DNA of 64,000 nt, from positions 186,001-250,000 of the forward strand of contig NW_006767438.1 in the NCBI RefSeq assembly GCF_000264995.1, written 5' to 3'. Made by a program: the position numbers and the translations under genes. Source of the DNA: Punctularia strigosozonata HHB-11173 SS5 (lineage: Eukaryota; Basidiomycota; Agaricomycetes; Corticiales; Punctulariaceae). This document shows positions 12,310 to 23,535 of this stretch, piece by piece. Position 1 is the stretch's first letter. Each line of letters starts with the position of its first letter. Under the pieces are notes generated by a model, which searched no databases, was not told the DNA's origin, and saw only the letters and a list, made by a program, of their open reading frames with translations.

Positions 12310-13764
12310 TGTGCCAAATCGGCGCCTCGCTGTGGACATTTGTTCTGGTTACGTCCGTGCATGCAGCCATGCATTAATTTTTGCCATTTTGGCTTGGTGT
12401 TGATTAATGTACATTACAAATCCTTCCTAGAGTCACGAACTGATACGGTAACAGGGTGGAAGGGATCCGTTCAGTAGCTAATGAGACACCATGTGCATTC
12501 TGTACTCTAGCAATAATTTATGTCGCTTGGTCAGTGAAACGAGACCCGCCCAGGGAACTGAATGTCAATAGGTCGTTAGTAGTATGTGTTCTGTCGGTGC
12601 GTTGATGGTGATGCATTCGTGATGCATTCGTCTCTTCTCTATAGCGTCTGCCTGGGTGAAGCCAGCTGGGCCGTCAATATGCAGGACTGAGACCGATCTC
12701 GGACAAATCGAGGACTTGGCATAGTCGAAGACGATTGCCACTTGTTTTAGGTGCTGATGGAGGAGCTGGACGGGGCGATGCCAGCACGTCGCCCTTCGTC
12801 ACGAACAGAGTACATGCCGCACGAGTGTATGCCAGAAATGACCTGAAGTCGAACTCACGAACGAAAGACCTAGCAGATCCTCCACGCCGCCTGCCACCGC
12901 CAGGTAACCACATAATAGCCCATATACAAGAATATGCTCGGACAAGGAAGTTCCGGTGGAGCATGTCGTCTCTATTCGTGGATATAGTAAGCGCAGAGAC
13001 CGCCAGCTGTCGAATCTCGATGCCAGAATAACGCTCGGCGCTGAGCAGTGAGAGCGCGCGCTCGGCGGTCGATATCGCACTTGATGTGAGCGGGAGAGGG
13101 GTAATCTGTGCGTGCGTTGTGCAGCATGATACGAGCTTGAGTGCACGGCTGGATCATGCCCAAGATCACGACCTGGTTCACAGTTCTCGAGTCAACAAGT
13201 CGATCTTGGGCACCGTAATCCAAGAATTGAGCACCACTATAGGTTCAGCTTAATTGTGTACAAGAAATGAGCACTGAGTAGGATGATAGCCCATCAATGT
13301 CCCACGCAACTCTCCTATGAATACGATGATGAACTATCAAAGTGACCCTTCCTGCTGATCCTGTCGTCAAGTGCGCAGCATGTACGCCCAGCTGATCGGC
13401 TCCTACCAATCTGTGAGGTAGGGCCGGAGTCTTTGCATGCCGAGGAGAGATAGCATATCGAATCCGACGGCACGGTGTCGGCGGCGCATCAGGGACCTGG
13501 CGCACCTACTAGTAGTCCAGCGCACCCCTTGGCCGGCATTGTGACTTGCTCGACGCAATCATCTCCTCCCCAACTGGGAGCTCTCTATGACTTTCGAACC
13601 CTTGTCTTCAAGAAATTTATAGAACTCGGCGATTTCTTAACATGCTTCCGGAACCCCGGGCGATGTGAGCATATTCACCTTCAAATTTATCCCCATGTCA
13701 CCGATGAGCATCGCGACCTGATGTTCGGTGGCCACGGGAAGTCGGTTTCTGACAGAATTCATCT
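12310..13764. other. Intergenic, no supported gene
   Basis: AT-richer than the flanking exons. A 13-base direct duplication containing gatgcattcgt lies near 12609-12631. The first exon of the DUF6533 gene to the right probably lies in the last few hundred bases, but I could not fix it. Confidence 0.4.
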
Positions 13765-15364
13765 AGTTTCATACACAACTGTCTGCAAGTCCTGGGTTTG
13801 ACTATACTCTATTATGACCACTATCTCAGTGAGCAGCCTTGCAACCCGACTCCGTATGAAGGGTGCTAACGCCCTATCTAAGCATTTCCTCAAGAGTTCA
13901 AGCACATCTGGCGGCACCCTCGATACGCATCCGCATCTACATTCTGGTTCCTCTTGAATCGCTATGTCAACTTCTTTGGAGACATCGTAGTTGCTGTCTT
14001 CGTCTTCATGAACCTGAACTCTAAGGTACGCCCGGGACAATGCAGTCGATTCGGCCTTATCGTCCACTATACTGATACCATAATTGCAGAGGTACTGCAC
14101 CAGCTGCTGAAGAGACCCGTGTCATGTGCCTCAGTGCTGACTCTCCGTCGTCCCGGCGCAGTTGCTCGGCCTATAATCTATTTCGACAATGTTTACTGGT
14201 AGTAAGCCAAGTAATTGTATCAAGTATGTCCGCTTCTCTTCGCGACTGCAATATAATCGTTGACCCATTCCAGTAATCATGGCTCAAAGAACATACGCCC
14301 TTTACGAGCGGTCAAAGAAAATCCTCGTCCTCATCCTATGCTGTGCCAGTGCTCTCTTTTCCCTAGCATGCGTGCGTACTATATATTAGAGGGACTGTAT
14401 TATTCTCATCTCTCGTTTTCAATCCAGTGGGGTCTCCTAAACCAGCATTCAACCGTCCTCCCTAACTCTGGTTGTCATGTTACCCTGGCGCGTGTGACGT
14501 GAGCTGCGATTATTGTTGCGTGTTGTTGAACGCCTCAGACACATTTGCATATGCTCATACACAGCGGTATCCGGATAGCGATAGCGTGGGAGGCGCTCTT
14601 CGCTCTGGATACTCTTATATTCGCCTTGACAATATTTCGCACCTGGAAACTGTCCGAGGGAGGAAGAGTAAATTCGCGCTCAAGGCATGACATCGTCCTT
14701 CTCATAACCCGCGACGGAGCTCTCTACTTCGGGTACGCATCCTAGCTGGTGATTCTACCTTCGAGTCGTCTGATGAGTGTACCAGGGTTATGGCATTGGC
14801 AAACCTGTCCAACCTAGTAACGTTCTACGTGAGTGCGCACCTTTGCGATTACCAGGGAGTGCAACTGACATACGCCTATAGTCGGATGAAGTGAGAACTT
14901 TCGTCACTGTCAGGCCGCGCATGCTTTACTGACCGCCAAACGTAGCCTGCCTTACGCGGGTCTCTCTCAACTTTCGCCAGCGCGTATGTCACTCTGATAT
15001 CTGCTCGTTCCTCGAGCTAGGTTCTGATTCATGCATCCGATTCAGCATCTCCGTTTCGATGTGCTCACGTGTCATTCTCAACCTTCACGAGAGCGCATAC
15101 CGCAATGCTCATCTCCCCACGACGACCTTCGCGGACAGGATGTTGACGTCGCCTACTGGCTTAGACGGCTCGCATGGTCAGCAGTTGACGACTTTCTTCG
15201 ACGCTCGGGCCGAATTGTCTATTATGGCTCGAGACAACACCAAAGATATTCAAATGGATGAGTTCAGCATCGCGCGCGCGACATCCCCATGCAACAGGCC
15301 GTCGTATACACTCTCGGACAGCGATCGCACATGGACATCGTGGGAGGGACCGTTTGAACGCTAG
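13765..15364 (+). CDS. DUF6533 multi-pass membrane protein (copy 1), 5' end not fixed
   Basis: A chain of short exons gives the family blocks in order. LGLTILYYDHYL joins TFPQEFKHIW across an intron ending near 13880. Then come LLNRYVNFFGDIVVAVFVF, MAQRTYALYERSKKILVL, LNQHSTVLPNSGCH, AIAWEALFALDTLIFAL, LLITRDGALYFG, VMALANLSNLVTFY and SMCSRVILNLHE, ending at 15364. About seven membrane segments are implied, with a polar C-terminal tail of ~90 residues. DUF6533 proteins are abundant in Agaricomycetes and have no established function; a receptor-like role is only a guess. The first coding exon and exact start are not determined. The gene is tail to tail with copy 2, whose stop lies 192 bases away. 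Confidence 0.8.
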
Positions 15365-15556
15365 ATCTGTAGCCGTCAATATCGCCGATTTATGTAACAA
15401 TATCGCTTGTATAATACCACATCTACTTAAGCTACTTTATATACATCGGTATTTTGATGTTCCATTTCCTAGAGATCCATGTCAATGGTCTATAGGCGAG
15501 TGGGAGTCCATTTCCAGGCGCCCCCGAAAGCATTTCCCCGATTAGCTCCAACTCGT

Positions 15557-17163
15557 CTACGGCGGCGTAGTTGCACGTCCTCGTTCCACACTGGGACGAT
15601 CAACGAGCTCGATCGATCGGTGAGTGCGGATTGTAGGCATTGGCAAGGAAAGATCGGATGGCGATACGGGTACGTCTTGGTACGTCGCGTGCGAGGCCCG
15701 GACGTTGAGCATTAAACGAGAGCTCATGATGCAAGGCACGGCAATCACGAATCCTGTTGCGAGATCCAACGAGTCGGGCTGGACGACAGTCATGAGCGAA
15801 GGTTGGTGAGGTTCAGGTGAGATGCATACAAGGAATGAACTCCACAGATATACGTTGAGCCCGTACGTAAAGATGATTCTAGTCACTTCAGTCATTTGTG
15901 GAAGCTGTGACAGTTGAAGGGACTCACGCGATATAATATCCGATCGAGTCCCTCAGCAGAATGTTAACCAGATGTCGTGGAACGAGGATCAGCACGATGA
16001 CATTGCTCTTGATCAGGGTGTACGCTTTTCTCAGCGCCAAGACGCATAGCACAGTGTCGTATGCAATTGGCGTGATGAAGAAGAAAACCATCCACCAAGG
16101 CACGACATAGCAATGGCAGCGAGAGAAGCGGCCAATACGCTCCGGACGGACTAAGGGAGCATCAAGAATACGATCAGTGACATGGGTCTTCAGACCTGGC
16201 GCAGTGAACAAGATCACCTACCTCTTATCCATTTTACGGACCTCGCGATAATGGTCATCATGACAATCGATTGCACCACAAATCCGGTAGCCAAAAGCCA
16301 CATGAGTCGTCTTGAGCGATTGTAGAGCGCATAAATACGGAGCTGTAGTATGACTTGAAGCGGACATCGGCACGCACACCGACTAGAGCTGCGGAGGACA
16401 TACTTTCGATACATAGAATGCTCAAGATCGCCCCAAAGCCTTCAGTTCGGAGCCATATTCGACCTATAACAATCGCTCAACAATCACGCATTCGAGATAT
16501 CAAAGACAACATACATCTGAGAAGAAAGTTGGCAACCCTTCATTGAGCGTGCCGCCAACATACAGACAGAACTACAAACATCTGTGGTGGTATCAGAAGT
16601 GGTAAATGCGATTTCATTGGAAACCCAACCCGTTCATCTGTCCCAGGAAGCATAACCACTTCAGGAGTTGTTCAGAGATTGCGCAGGACATGGATATCGA
16701 GGTCATACCGACAAGACCGAACCTAGAGGGAATGTTATAGGGTCGCTCTGGTCGCAGTGAAGAGACTTACTTACAGTGTTATCGCGAAGCCAACATAGCG
16801 ATTCTACCGAGATAAACCCCTGTCATCAGCATCTCGGTCTTGGGAAGCGATTGTATGACGCGTTCACCCAATAGAAGAGGAAGCTGGCCATAGTAAAGGG
16901 TTGTTTCTGTAGGAAATGAATATGAAGGACCAACGAGGATCTTCCATAAATAACGCTGACCCAGAATAACCGACGCTGTGAAAGCACAGAACTATATCGT
17001 CAGGGACAAAGCTCGACCAGTAGCGCTTCGACGCACCTCGTCCTCGAGCGTCAGTACTGGCTCGATGTCAGAGGAGATTGGGCATGGTACCAAAAAAACA
17101 CGCACGGAAATCCCAGAGCATCAGCACGACGGCACCGACTAGAGATAGGAGGTTTTCAGACAT
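15557..17163 (-). CDS. DUF6533 multi-pass membrane protein (copy 2)
   Basis: Starts at ATG 17163 (MSENLLSLVGAVVLMLWDF). Exon 1 ends at 17106, and splicing yields the family core LLTLEDE, then RRLFW, KQPFTMASFLFYW, NRYVGFAITL and LFGLVGMTSISM. It continues ILQLRIYALYNRSRRLMWLL, a CYVVPWWMVFFFITPIAYD block, LVNILLRDSIGYYIA, YGLNVYLWSSF and CIMSSRLMLNVR, with a polar tail to 15557. Many exons are under 60 nt. It has the same family and layout as the gene at 13765-15364, from which it is convergently arranged, so the pair may stem from an inverted duplication or simply from family density. Function unknown. Confidence 0.8.
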
Positions 17164-17940
17164 TACGCACGCGAAACATCGGCGAATGAAACAAGCTCGC
17201 CTCTGTTGCAACGAGCTATGTACGTCATTTCCCAACTACGCTGGAAGTCAGGAGCCATTCCGTGCCACACCGCACTTGCATCCCAAGGTCGAGACAGCTG
17301 GGTCCGCCTGCGGTACGCAAGTGAACGACGTGTGAGTAGTGTGGTTTGGAACGAAACTGAGGGTCTCATATCCTCGTGTGCTCGTGGCATTAGCCTCCCG
17401 CTTTGTGCATATTAAGTACCGTGAGGCCGATAAGAGACGTCCTCGATCATCTTCTGTTTTACCCATTCAGCCAAGTTGGTCTTTCAGGCACTCCCTCCCC
17501 TGAGGCCCCTCGTCGGACCCCCTACTGTATGTCAAGGTGCACCGCTTGGCCCGTGGAAAATGGCTGCCTGCCGATGTGCTTGCGGTGTGCTCTGGATTTC
17601 GGGTTTGAACTCAGTTGAGAAACGATGGAATAACTTCGTCGAGCCGATGCTGCGCATGCTAAACATGCAGAGATCTGTCACCTCTTGTTCGCCGGGCATG
17701 TGGTGCACCTCGGAACGTTCGCATCGTTTTGTGTTCGTCGCCGGCGGCGCCCCAGAACTCGCCCCAGAATTCGCCAGCACAGCACTCCAATGGTGTCACC
17801 TTGGTGTCACCGTTTCCGGCGCCGGCTTCTCCGCCGGTCCCGTGACCGACGCCGAATTCAGCCTTGGGGCGGAGTGAGCCCGGCCGGTGCCACTCGGTGC
17901 CCCCGGATCCGATAGGTCATCGCCGGTCAAAGTGTACACA
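17164..17940. other. Shared upstream region of DUF6533 copy 2 and cyclophilin
   Basis: No gene is supported; an open frame at 17476-17877 lacks motifs. The DUF6533 gene reads left and cyclophilin reads right from here, so this is a divergent promoter region of about 850 bases. Confidence 0.45.
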
Positions 17941-17946
17941 TATAAA
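17941..17946 (+). promoter_or_regulatory. TATA box of cyclophilin A
   Basis: TATAAA lies 74 bases before ATG 18015. A CT-rich leader (cgttccatctctctctcac) follows, a common arrangement in highly expressed fungal genes. Confidence 0.6.
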
Positions 17947-18014
17947 GATCAGCCCTCCCGTTTCAACCATCATCCTCAGTTTTCTCGTTCCATCTCTCTC
18001 TCACTCCTTCCGCC

Positions 18015-18686
18015 ATGTCTAACGTATTTGTACGTCTCACATCGTCAGCCGTGGGCCTGCGCTCGTGCTAACGCGATCTGTCCGATCGCCCCAGTTTGAC
18101 ATCGATATCAACGGGCAGCATGCTGGCCGGATCGTATTCAAGCTCTACGACGACGTTGTCCCCAGAACCACTCGCAACTTCCGCGAGCTGGCCACCGGCC
18201 AGAATGGTTTCGGCTATGCGGGCTCCTCCTTCCACCGCATCATCCCCAATTTCATGCTCCAGGGTGGTGACTTCACCAAGGGCAACGGCACCGGTGGCAA
18301 GTCGATCTATGGCGAGAAGTTCGCTGGTGAGTCTCGCAATCACATCCAGGTAGTCTATCGCTTCATTCCTGATCACGATCGGTGTAGATGAGAACTTCCA
18401 GCTGAAGCACACCAAGCCCGGTATTCTCTCCATGGCTAATGCTGGAAAGAACACCAACGGCTCGCAGTTCTTCATCACCACCGTCGTCACGTCGTGGCTC
18501 GATGGCGCCCACGTCGTTTTCGGTACGTGGAGGATCACCAGGTTCGCATAGACTTGGTTGACTGATACCTACTTCTTAGGCGAGGTTGCTGAGGGTTTGG
18601 ACCTCGTCAAGAAGATCGAGAGCTACGGATCTGCCTCTGGCACGCCCAAGGCCAAGATCACCATCGCTCAGTCCGGCACCGTCTAA
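18015..18686 (+). CDS. CPR1: Cyclophilin A, peptidyl-prolyl cis-trans isomerase
   Basis: Four exons (18015-18029, 18095-18326, 18388-18522, 18580-18686) close at 162 residues, the usual size of cytosolic cyclophilin A. Exon 1 is only 15 nt (MSNVF). The active-site blocks are intact: [15 protein letters not shown] with the catalytic Arg, [11 protein letters not shown], and [10 protein letters not shown] with the Trp that contacts cyclosporin A. There is no signal peptide or retention signal, so the protein is cytosolic/nuclear. It catalyses proline isomerisation in folding. Upstream TATA and the CT-rich leader fit strong constitutive expression. The 3' end faces the DUF7330 array. Confidence 0.97.
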
Positions 18687-18979
18687 TATGCTTGCCGAAG
18701 ATTGTAGTGCGGGGTGACTAGTGGAAGCAAACTCGATAAATAAATGTAGCTGTATGAGGGCATCGATATATGTACGCATTGCGCGTGTGGTGTTCGAGCA
18801 AGTTTCGTTCGCGATATGCTTTGCGATGCCCTGCCTGGACCCATTTGATGTGAATTTGAATCAGGCGTGTCGTTCTATCAGCGTGGGACATATCATCCCC
18901 GGTTTGGCAGGGACCATATCATCCTGGATGGTTAAGACGCATTCTGGCAATGAACTGAGGAGTTGATCATCCTTACCGT

Positions 18980-19787
18980 TCACAGCTGTCTGAGATATGC
19001 CAGTCGTCGTGCGAAGGCAATCTCCACTTCCCCGCGATCCGTGATGACGGTCACATCGTCCCCTGACCATTGATCGCCTGCGGCGGCTTGCTCCTGAGAT
19101 TGATTGCCAACGAAATAGCACCCCACATTGTCACGTTGAGACAGCAGGGTCGCTCGGCTTTGCACACCACTGGCGAGTCGAATTTCGTGAGGCGTGCGGA
19201 TGTACAGAAATCCTTGGAAATCTCGCGGTAGGGATAGCGCTATCGGTCCACCCTTGGTTTGCAATAATATTCGGCAACGTCCGCTGCGAATCCTCCACTG
19301 TTAATTGCATTTCGGCGTAAATTCCGAAGGTTGAATTGAGCGAGTGAATCTCAACGCACCAACTGAGCATCTACTGGCCTCCCTTCATTATGGATATTCA
19401 GCACGAGTTTGGGTTTACTGGCGTTTGGAAGCGCCATGTAGCTATGGGGACCGCCCGTGATGACGACCTTGCAGCTATCATTCCACCAATGACACTCCCG
19501 GTTGGTGACAGACGTTTGGCCGTAGCTGTAGCTGACCTCGTCAGTGATGATGCTGTTGGGCATTGAGGCACGATGGAAGAACGTCTGTTTGTCAGGGCTG
19601 ACACGGCGGAAGATTTGACCTGAAGCTCAACGGCATCGAAAACCGAGGCGTCGGTGTGCAATCCTGCGTGGCTGCCACGAGGTGAGGAAGGGCGCCATCC
19701 GAAGCGAGAGAAGTGAGATAATTCTATCCACGTGTGCGAGGAACGGCACGATCTTCCCGAGATTATGTCTTCGAGTGCGCGTGGCAT
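18980..19787 (-). CDS. DUF7330-like protein, diverged copy A
   Basis: The last exon is clear. After an acceptor at aacag (near 19292) it reads WRIRSGRCRILLQTKGGPIA, then LSLPRDFQGFLYI, GCYFVGNQ and DQWSGDDVTVITDRGEVEI, ending LAYLRQL at 18980. The preceding exon (to about 19563) reads TSVTNRECHWWNDSCKVVI and ends with a GTGCGT donor. It aligns exon for exon with copy B (20174-20766). The repeated NG/GG turn, LPR-F-G and W-SP-G-D blocks match DUF7330 proteins, beta-rich basidiomycete proteins of unknown role. The start is uncertain: ATG 19787 with a short extra intron, or ATG 19563. Confidence 0.65.
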
Positions 19788-20173
19788 GTACGAGTGTCCG
19801 GCCGGTGTGATGGGCTGGGATAACTTCCATGATCAAGAACTGCGAGAGTCATGATCAGGGAAAACTCAAGTATGCCCCTTCTCATGCTCAGCAAGCTCGC
19901 ATGCATACAGTCGAGAGAGAATGTTGCACAGATGCGCGCCCCAGACGTACCCTGCCAACCGTTCCAGAATGTCTCGTGAGCAAACATCGCATCGGCACGA
20001 GAAGGATGACGCTCGGTGGCGGGCATATCACTACCCGGGTTCACTGCTCAGCCTTGCGGTGAGAGCGGGCTTAGAGCGACGAACGATGAATAATAGCATA
20101 TCAAGTGGTGTTACAAAGCAAGCTGTTCAATCGTTGGTCAGTTAAGCCGAGGAGGGCGTTCGCTGCCGAATTC

Positions 20174-20766
20174 TCACATTTTACAGCTGCCGGAGAAAGG
20201 CACATCTCTCAACCAGTGAGACCGTGATACCCCACCGACCGGCGTCAGCGATGATCTCGTCACCAGGCCACGCTCGATCCCCGTCACCTCCCTGTTGAGT
20301 CGATTGTTTGCCGATAAAATAGCGACTGACGCCGAGATCTTCCGAGAGAAGCGTAACGTGTTTCCTGAGTGGTCGTGAAAATTGTGCGGGATGTTGAGAG
20401 TACAGGGTGAGGTATCCGCAAAAGTTGCGAGGTAATGACAGAGAGATTGATCCATCTCCGGTACGGCAATAGAATGAGCACCGAGCGCGTCGTTTCCGCC
20501 ACTAGGCATGTGTAGTCATCAGCAGAAGGTCAGATCAGACATGTATCGGTAATCCTCACCACCTGTAGTAATAGCTTCTCGTCGGGACAGACCAATTCCA
20601 TCCTGCCAGAGTCTGTCCATGAGGCTTGAACGCGCGCGTCGTGCCGGAGGATGACTTTCAAGTCAGCGGTTTCGAAGAAGCGACGCTTGGTCACGGCCGT
20701 CTTGGGCACTGCTCCTTTCTTCATCGCGGGCATGCTTGAACAGAGTACCTTGCCCAGCAAGAGCAT
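20174..20766 (-). CDS. DUF7330-like protein, diverged copy B
   Basis: Exon 1 (from ATG 20766) includes TAVTKRRFFETADLKVILRH. Exon 2 follows an acceptor at cctag near 20503 and reads WRKRRARCSFYCRTGDGSIS, LSLPRNFCGYLTLYS, SRYFIGKQ and RAWPGDEIIADAGRWGITV, ending AFLRQL at 20174. Intron position, the WRxRxxRC start of exon 2 and the xLRQL end are shared with copy A. The two are tandem duplicates that have since diverged strongly. Function unknown. An additional 5' exon upstream of 20766 cannot be excluded. Confidence 0.65.
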
Positions 20767-21648
20767 GCCCAGCAGAGAAGGAGCCTCCGAGCACGCAAGG
20801 CGGGGAACGACCAGAGACTAGTCGGGCCTCATGATACCTGGTTAAGACCCGCCAGCTGATACACGTGTTGGCCTCGCCGCAAAGGGTCGGTAAGCCTTGG
20901 GATATCCAATGTGCCTTTTCCCCCTTCATGGCGGTGCGTCCCGTTCTAGAATCCGCCGATTGGACGGAAAGCCTCCTGCTCGGCCGAGTAAACTTGGTTG
21001 CCGGTTGGCCCTCCGATCGAGCACAATCAAGTGCCCAAGGCGAGTTAATGAAGTTTATCGAGTATCCAACATAGGCCGGGTTGGACGTGGAGACATGTTA
21101 GAACGTGCAGCCATCTTCAAGTTGTGAAGAGAAGAGACAAGAGCAATCTCTACTTTAGAAGTTCAGCTGGAGCTAAGTTACTGGAGACGGTTGCGGTCAC
21201 GGCGGTGGGAGACTCGAGAGCTGTCGATTACGTTATCGAAGAACTTAACTCCTGCGGCCAGCCATTGTCTATTCCGCCTCACAAATACGTATTCAACAAC
21301 ATGCTATACATGGGTTTCAAGTCTCTGAAAATACGATACGGAATGTCTGGGCGAGACACAGGTAGCTACATGGTGCATTCGCGCCATGCAGTCTATGCAT
21401 CTGGGAATAGCGGGAAGGCGTAAGAATACTCCGTGGTGAGGAACTCCTGGTCGCCGTGGCGAACACAATGGTGGTAACAAGTTATGAACGGTGTGAACGA
21501 CTCGCAAAAAATGTATCGCAGGGCGCCAGGGTGCACGCCAAGTCCATAACGACGAGCGTCCAGGCGCAGAGTCGTGAACGGAGACGCCAGAAAAGGAGGA
21601 TGCAATATATCCGAAAAGTGCGAGAATCGACGTGATTCTACGCAAAGG

Positions 21649-22775
21649 TTATCTTCGCAAGGCACGTCGGTCCAGTGCCGCCGCCCCACCGGGCCGCATG
21701 ACGATGCTCAGCATCCTGGTCAGCAGCGCGTTGAGCAGCGTCTTGGCCGCGAGCGACGTCGTCATAGTGCCGTCCTCGTCGAAGAACGCGATCCGCACGC
21801 CGCCATTGATTGCCTCGATCTGCGCCTCGTCGCCGGACCACGGCCGGTCGTCCGCGAAGACGGCCGCCTCCGCCTCTTGCACGGGCGACATAGATGCGTT
21901 GAGGAAGAACTGGTGCCGAGACGTCCAGTTCATGAGACTGCGTGACGAGGGGAAAGGAGTGGCTGTCAGTGGCAGTTGAAAGGGTGATTTGGCGTTGTTC
22001 GGAACGTTACCTTTTTGGGATCTCGGTGATTGTGGTGGAACGCGCCTGGACATCCTCCGAGAGCGAGACGACGCCGTTTCGGGAGAAGATATCAATGAGC
22101 CCTCGAAACGAGCGAGGGAGAAACATCGATACGGGCCCGTTTTGCGACTTTGCGGAGACCCATATCGGAGCACGGACGGCATCTTCCTCCGTTCGCTACA
22201 TCCGCAAGACTTAGCATGGCATTTCGCACTGAACGTATATCAGGCCTCACCAGCCGCACAGTGACAGCCCCATTGACACTAAGCATGCTTATCGTTGTCC
22301 TGGTTCGCTCGCTCTGCGCGACGCTCGTCCGATCGCTCGGAGTGCCCTCCCGGACGGTGACATGAATGTCGATACACCCGTTTCGCGTCTCCAGCTCAAG
22401 GTTCCGCCTCCGCCTCCCAGGTACAAAATGCGGAGATAACGGTAACGTTGGATCGACTGTGTAGTGGCCACGGATATCCGAGTTGTGCCGTAAATCAGAT
22501 ACGCTATTGACGGCGACATGATTTGGATGGATAGGAGGGGTCGCGGAGTTGAGAGACGATTGGGACCTGTGAGTTGACAGCCCTGGACTGTGGTTCGCAC
22601 TCAAGTAACTGAGAGTGCGCGGAGGTGTTGGAGGCGGTACGGGACTGTGCGTCGGCTGCGGTGATGATAGCTGGCCCAATGCTGTCTGGTCCTGCTCTGA
22701 CTCCGTTATGGCCCCCAGCGAAGGTTGCGGCACAGTGATAGTAGGTACGGCAGAATACGGGGGCAAATTCGACAT
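21649..22775 (-). CDS. DUF7330 domain protein, full-length copy C
   Basis: Three exons (22775-22251, 22195-22011, 21937-21649) close in frame at 332 residues. A Pro/Ser/His-rich N-terminus (MSNLPPYSA to about residue 110) precedes the beta-rich domain: IRGHYTVDP, LELETRNGCIDIHVTV, SVNGAVTVRL, SAKSQNGPVSMFLPRSF, DIFSRNGVVSLSEDV, and RPWSGDEAQIEAINGGVRIA with FFDED. Repeated NG turns are the hallmark of the family. It reads in the same direction as copies A and B and is closest to the family consensus, so it may be the parent copy. A further in-frame 5' exon may exist (22853-23006). No cellular role is known. Confidence 0.85.
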
Positions 22776-22852
22776 GACCGAGTCATGGCGCCTCTGTATG
22801 CCCGACGGCGCCCTATGAGCTGCGCAGTTCAAGAACAAAAATCGACACTTAC

Positions 22853-23006
22853 CAGACTTCCTCCCGGAGACCGAGCGTCAATCTGGGACAGACGCCTCGC
22901 ATCCTCTTCTGTCTTGATGATCATATCTCCGTTTTGGACGAGATCCAGCGTCAGGGCTGCCGTCCCAGCGTGCTTGCTTTTGTCTCTTTGTACAGACCTG
23001 GGGCTA
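22853..23006 (-). other. Candidate 5' exon of DUF7330 copy C (or a separate small gene)
   Basis: Between a ccgcag acceptor and a GTAAGT donor, one frame is open and protein-like: SKHAGTAALTLDLVQNGDM, then IIKTEEDARRLSQIDARSPG. A 59-base intron to the cag at 22794 would join it in phase to RRHDSVMSNLPPYSAV of copy C. The TEEDARRL...GG pattern faintly resembles seed-maturation (SMP) motifs, but this is weak. Confidence 0.3.
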
Positions 23007-23009
23007 CTG

Positions 23010-23535
23010 CGGCACGAGTGATTGCAATGCGCAGCAAGTCACCACAGGTTTGAAGAGGTTCCAGCGCAGCCCTATCTTCAACAGCTCGAGCCTCGATATT
23101 CACCGCCTGTGGCCAACTTTAACTGACTGGAAGATGGTACAAGCGATTAGCGAGGCGGTGTTGTCGTCCAAACTTCACGGGAACGTGCTGGACAAGAAGA
23201 CCGGTGCGTTGCCGGGTCGATCATCCGGCGTCTTCATCGGAGGTATGAACGGTAAAGGTGTGTGTTTCTTGAGCGCGTTGGCTGGAATGACGCGCAGGAC
23301 CATCCAACAGTACCACCCACCGTGTCTCGGAGGACGACCTCGGCGTTGGTCGACGTGCTCTGGCCGTGCCGGTGTGATGCCGAAGCGAGGATCGTGTCTC
23401 CGCCCGAAATGCCGTGTGCCTTCCCCGGATCCCCTTGTTAGTTTCACGCTCACGCGGTCACCTCCGTCGATCTTAGCCTGGTCTCAGTCCCCCGTCGCTC
23501 TTTGACCCCCCACGCTCCTTCCGCTATACCCAGCA
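23010..23535. other. Intergenic upstream of the GPI protein
   Basis: Open frames on both strands without domains. The last ~60 bases before ATG 23536 are pyrimidine-rich (gacccccc, gctccttccgc), as expected of a fungal 5' leader. Confidence 0.35.

Noticed and set aside
17476-17877. 133-codon plus-strand frame before cyclophilin
   Set aside because: No motif and no splice partner, and it overlaps the likely promoter of cyclophilin.
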